Assembly (NCBI RefSeq): GCF_031460495.1 | Contig: NZ_JAVKTS010000004.1 | Span: forward strand, 186,001-250,000 | Reading direction: 5' to 3' | DNA from: Tissierella sp. | GTDB lineage: Bacteria > Bacillota > Clostridia > Tissierellales > Tissierellaceae | Length of the DNA stretch: 64,000 bases | In this document: one piece after another, positions 61,731-64,000 of the stretch | Layout of the letters: every line of letters begins with the position of its first letter | Position numbering within the stretch: position 1 is the first letter of the stretch | The notes under the pieces: generated by a model | What the model saw: only the letters and a program-made list of their open reading frames with translations | The model's database searches: none | Told to the model about the DNA's origin: nothing | Made by a program: the position numbers and the translations under genes

Positions 61731-62285
61731 TTGAGTGTTTACAGTGATAAAAGTAGTATTTTTGAAACATTTTTTAAAAACAGATCTTCTTTAATAGTCC
61801 AATTCAAAAGAGGCGATATAAGTAAAAAACAGTATTTAGAGTATAACTATGATTTAGTAAAGAGAATGAACTTGAAACCTTTCTTAAGGATAGATAGCTA
61901 TGAAATGGGTATGTACAATTACCAATATTATAATGTATTAGCAAAATATTTTACTGCTCTTGCAAAGGATATAAAAAATACTAAAAAACATAATAAGTAT
62001 TATAATTATTATTTAAACAAGGGAAATAATTATTATCATGAAAAGGATAAAGCAGCTCTTAATTTACTCAAGTACTTAGAATTCAAAGGGATTGATGCCT
62101 ATTACATTAATGTGAATTCAAGATCCCTAAATGATAAACTTTATGAGATTGTATTACTTGATTATAAGGAAGCAATATTTCATTCTAAGGCAATTTGGTT
62201 ATTGGACATATTAAAAGAAAAAGGAATTTTTATTGAAGAAAAGAAAGATTCTTTAATAGATGAATATATTAATGAAACTTATTAA
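61731..62285 (+). CDS. Hypothetical protein, about 184 aa
   Basis: A polar, tyrosine- and asparagine-rich protein with stretches such as NKYYNYYLNKGNNYYHEKDK and a C-terminal coiled helix (KEKGIFIEEKKDSLIDEYIN). No membrane segment or known motif is seen; it may belong to a clostridial DUF, which I cannot confirm. The start is uncertain: TTG at 61731 is 6 nt after GGGTG, while a GTG at 61722 overlaps the site. It sits between the RsuA-type gene and a terminator, in the same direction as rsuA. Confidence 0.7.
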   Translation: MSVYSDKSSIFETFFKNRSSLIVQFKRGDISKKQYLEYNYDLVKRMNLKPFLRIDSYEMGMYNYQYYNVLAKYFTALAKDIKNTKKHNKYYNYYLNKGNNYYHEKDKAALNLLKYLEFKGIDAYYINVNSRSLNDKLYEIVLLDYKEAIFHSKAIWLLDILKEKGIFIEEKKDSLIDEYINETY

Positions 62286-62291
62286 TTAAGA

Positions 62292-62327
62292 TTAAAAAAG
62301 TCTTCCGAAAGGAAGACTTTTTTATAA
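62292..62327. terminator. Bidirectional terminator
   Basis: AAAAAAGTCTTCC with GGAAGACTTTTTT around GAAA, between convergent genes. Confidence 0.92.
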
Positions 62328-62356
62328 GGAATAAAATGTTCTGTTATATTATTTTA

Positions 62357-62869
62357 TTATTTTGCAATTAATTTTATTATTTCTTCTAATGAACTACCAA
62401 CCTCAATTTCAAAGCTTCCAGATTTCAACTTAGTATCAAGTTTCAATTCTTGTGACTTTTGAACAAAATCCCCTTTGCTTGTAACTAGTCCATTTGATTC
62501 TAAAATATTACCTATTTTAGATGGTAGAGATCCAGGTGGGATAACAATTTTGATAATTGTACCTACAGGATTCTCAACTATTGGGTCTTTAGGCTCATCA
62601 GGTTCATTTTCTACTATATCATCTTCTACAATAGGCTCCTCGATATCTTGCTCTTCTTGGTCATCTACTATAGGATCAGGGTCCTTAGCTGAATCATCTT
62701 CTACAATAGCATGGTTTTTCGGAGGTAAATCTAAGGCATCATTTGCAAACAAAAGATCTAATCTCCATCCGATTATGAATACAACTATTCCTATTATTCC
62801 AATCATAATTATGTAATCTACAGAGTCATATAAAATATCTTTCAAGCTTTCTAGTATTTTTTTCAACAT
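62357..62869 (-). CDS. Membrane-anchored protein with MltG-like N-terminal domain
   Basis: A 170-aa protein. An N-terminal amphipathic stretch and a membrane helix (YIIMIGIIGIVVFIIGW, residues 19-36) are followed by a highly acidic, proline-rich linker (about residues 55-100). The C-terminal 65 residues (IKIVIPPGSLPSKIGNILES... to LEEIIKLIAK) match the LysM-like subdomain that precedes the catalytic domain of the lytic transglycosylase MltG. The catalytic domain itself is absent, so this may be a regulator or scaffold. ATG at 62869 is behind GAGGTG. Confidence 0.75.
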   Translation of the reverse strand: MLKKILESLKDILYDSVDYIIMIGIIGIVVFIIGWRLDLLFANDALDLPPKNHAIVEDDSAKDPDPIVDDQEEQDIEEPIVEDDIVENEPDEPKDPIVENPVGTIIKIVIPPGSLPSKIGNILESNGLVTSKGDFVQKSQELKLDTKLKSGSFEIEVGSSLEEIIKLIAK

Positions 62870-62967
62870 TTTCACCTCGTTAAAGAACTTTAAAAAAATA
62901 GAGTTTTTAATTCTTAAGTAGTGTATAATATATTATAACATAAGAACTAGGAAAAGGTGAGAAAACT

Positions 62968-63936
62968 TTGAAAGAAATATTAATAGATAAAAATGAGAGC
63001 GACCAAAGATTGGATAGATTTCTAAAAAAATACTTTGGAGAAGCACCAAAAGGATTTATATTTAAGATGATTAGAAAAAAGAACATAAAGGTAAATGAAG
63101 CAAAAGCTAACCCAGAAACTACCATTTATGAAGGGGATACAATACAGCTTTATTTGTCTGATGAGACTATAGAGAAGTTTATTACAAAAAAGGGTGAGAT
63201 TAGATCAAAGATTATACCCAATATTATTTATGAAGATAATAATATTATTTTGATAAATAAACCAGTAGGTATATTATCTCATGGTGCTTCCAAAGAATTT
63301 GAAGAAAACATAGTTGATAGTATGATTTCTTATTTAATTCAAAAAGGAGACTTTGTACCTAGGGTAGAAAAAACCTTTACACCTTCAATATGCAATAGAC
63401 TAGATAGAAATACTTCAGGAATTATAATAGGTGCTAAAAATTATCAATCACTTAAAAGTATAAATGAGGCAGTAAAAAATGGACATATAAGAAGATTTTA
63501 TAAGACCATAGTTAAGGGAATTATAAAGAAAGAATTTACTGCAGAAGGATATTTAACTAAAGATGAAGATAGGAACAGAGTTGAGGTATATGAAGATGAT
63601 TTTGATGGATCAAAAAAAGTTGTTACAAATATAAAACCACTTAGAAATAATAATGAATATTCCTTACTTGAAATTGAACTGATCACTGGAAGAACACATC
63701 AGATAAGGGGGCATTTATCTTCATTAGGATATCCAGTCATTGGAGATAGGAAATATGGTTATAGAGAAATAAACAATACATTTAATGAGAATTATGGACT
63801 AGATAATCAATGGCTACACGGATATAAGGTTGAATTCAACGGATTAGAAGGTGAATTTTCTTATCTAAATAGTAAAGTTTTTATTAGTGAAATAGCAGGG
63901 AAAATTGCAAAGATAGAAGAAGATTTATTTAAATAA
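62968..63936 (+). CDS. RluA-family pseudouridine synthase
   Basis: A 322-aa enzyme with an N-terminal S4 domain (QRLDRFLKKYFGEAPKGFIF, residues 11-75) and the RluA catalytic domain with the aspartate in NRLDRNTSGIIIGAKN near residue 145, followed by ELITGRTHQIRGHLSSLGYP. Members act on 23S rRNA or tRNA; RluC/RluD-type activity is likely. It starts with TTG, preceded by AAGGTGAG. The neighbour on the minus side is divergent. Confidence 0.92.
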   Translation: MKEILIDKNESDQRLDRFLKKYFGEAPKGFIFKMIRKKNIKVNEAKANPETTIYEGDTIQLYLSDETIEKFITKKGEIRSKIIPNIIYEDNNIILINKPVGILSHGASKEFEENIVDSMISYLIQKGDFVPRVEKTFTPSICNRLDRNTSGIIIGAKNYQSLKSINEAVKNGHIRRFYKTIVKGIIKKEFTAEGYLTKDEDRNRVEVYEDDFDGSKKVVTNIKPLRNNNEYSLLEIELITGRTHQIRGHLSSLGYPVIGDRKYGYREINNTFNENYGLDNQWLHGYKVEFNGLEGEFSYLNSKVFISEIAGKIAKIEEDLFK

Positions 63937-63952
63937 TCGAAGGGGTGATTAA

Positions 63953-64000
63953 ATGAATCGTGAGTTAAAGGTTTATGTAGAGGGCGTAGGGGAAGTACTG
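63953..64000 (+). CDS. Start of a gene cut by the window edge
   Basis: GAAGGGGTG precedes the ATG at 63953. Only 16 codons are inside the window (MNRELKVYVEGVGEVL) and the reading frame is open at the edge. It is too short to name. It lies 16 bp after the RluA-type gene and may be cotranscribed. Confidence 0.55.
   Translation, partial: MNRELKVYVEGVGEVL

Noticed and set aside
62475-62816. 113-codon plus-strand frame rich in Ser, Ile and Gly
   Set aside because: It is the mirror of the acidic repeat linker of the minus-strand MltG-like gene.
1-64000. tRNA, rRNA or complete mobile elements
   Set aside because: None could be recognised by eye; T-box leaders were checked and are not tRNA genes. 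A covariance search would be needed to exclude all small RNAs.

Overview
This 64 kb window is an AT-rich chromosomal segment from an anaerobic, amino-acid-fermenting Firmicute, most likely a clostridial or Tissierellia-type organism. The evidence is low GC content, AGGAGG-type ribosome binding sites, frequent TTG starts, three T-box leaders, a coenzyme B12-dependent ornithine degradation operon, an anaerobic (class III) ribonucleotide reductase, an Nqr/Rnf-type ion-pumping operon and 2-hydroxyacyl-CoA dehydratase activation genes. The species cannot be named from this sequence. No rRNA, tRNA, CRISPR array, phage or intact insertion sequence was seen by eye. Spans not covered by genes are AT-rich and mostly hold the promoters, leaders, hairpins and gene remnants listed here.

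Layout: 0.1-6.9 kb is the ornithine oxidation operon (ortA, ortB, oraS, oraE, a GlmL/MutL-like reactivase and ornithine racemase). It probably continues from upstream of the window. 7-18.5 kb holds rarA, a RocB-like M20 hydrolase, asnS and leuS (each behind its own T-box), an exported YcdB/SLH protein and a DegV protein. 18.7-21.6 kb is a three-gene operon of 2-hydroxyacyl-CoA dehydratase/activase components. 21.6-27.4 kb is an accessory stretch with two decayed gene fragments, an HTH/DUF2975 pair, a FAD/Rieske oxidoreductase, a 23-codon ORF, a four-LysM protein, two small membrane proteins and a Cu/Zn-SOD-like gene. The SOD start site lies inside a long inverted repeat. 27.4-32.5 kb is a complete branched-chain amino acid ABC transporter behind an Ile-type T-box.

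32.6-43.3 kb carries a phosphoesterase, dinB, a DUF1538 membrane protein paired with a tandem P-II protein, an NSS transporter, a MATE exporter, an acyl-ACP thioesterase, methylglyoxal synthase and a cold-shock protein. 43.4-48.2 kb has a parvulin followed by a five-gene nqrBCDEF-like operon with no nqrA. 48.3-64 kb holds a RelA/SpoT-like protein, DUF4153, a ferritin-like protein, msrA, radical SAM enzymes, nrdDG behind paired NrdR-like boxes, fRMsr, a dipeptidase, DUF1292 and DUF1540 proteins and two pseudouridine synthases. The last gene is cut by the window edge.

Taken together, amino acids are taken up (Liv system, NSS), freed from peptides (PepD, RocB-like enzyme) and fermented (ornithine oxidation, possibly 2-hydroxyacyl-CoA chemistry). 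The Nqr-like pump could couple NADH oxidation to an ion gradient. The least explained elements are the NqrA-less pump, the DUF1538/P-II pair, the masked SOD start, the small ORF at 24.6 kb and a P-loop-like protein that has lost its Walker A lysine.
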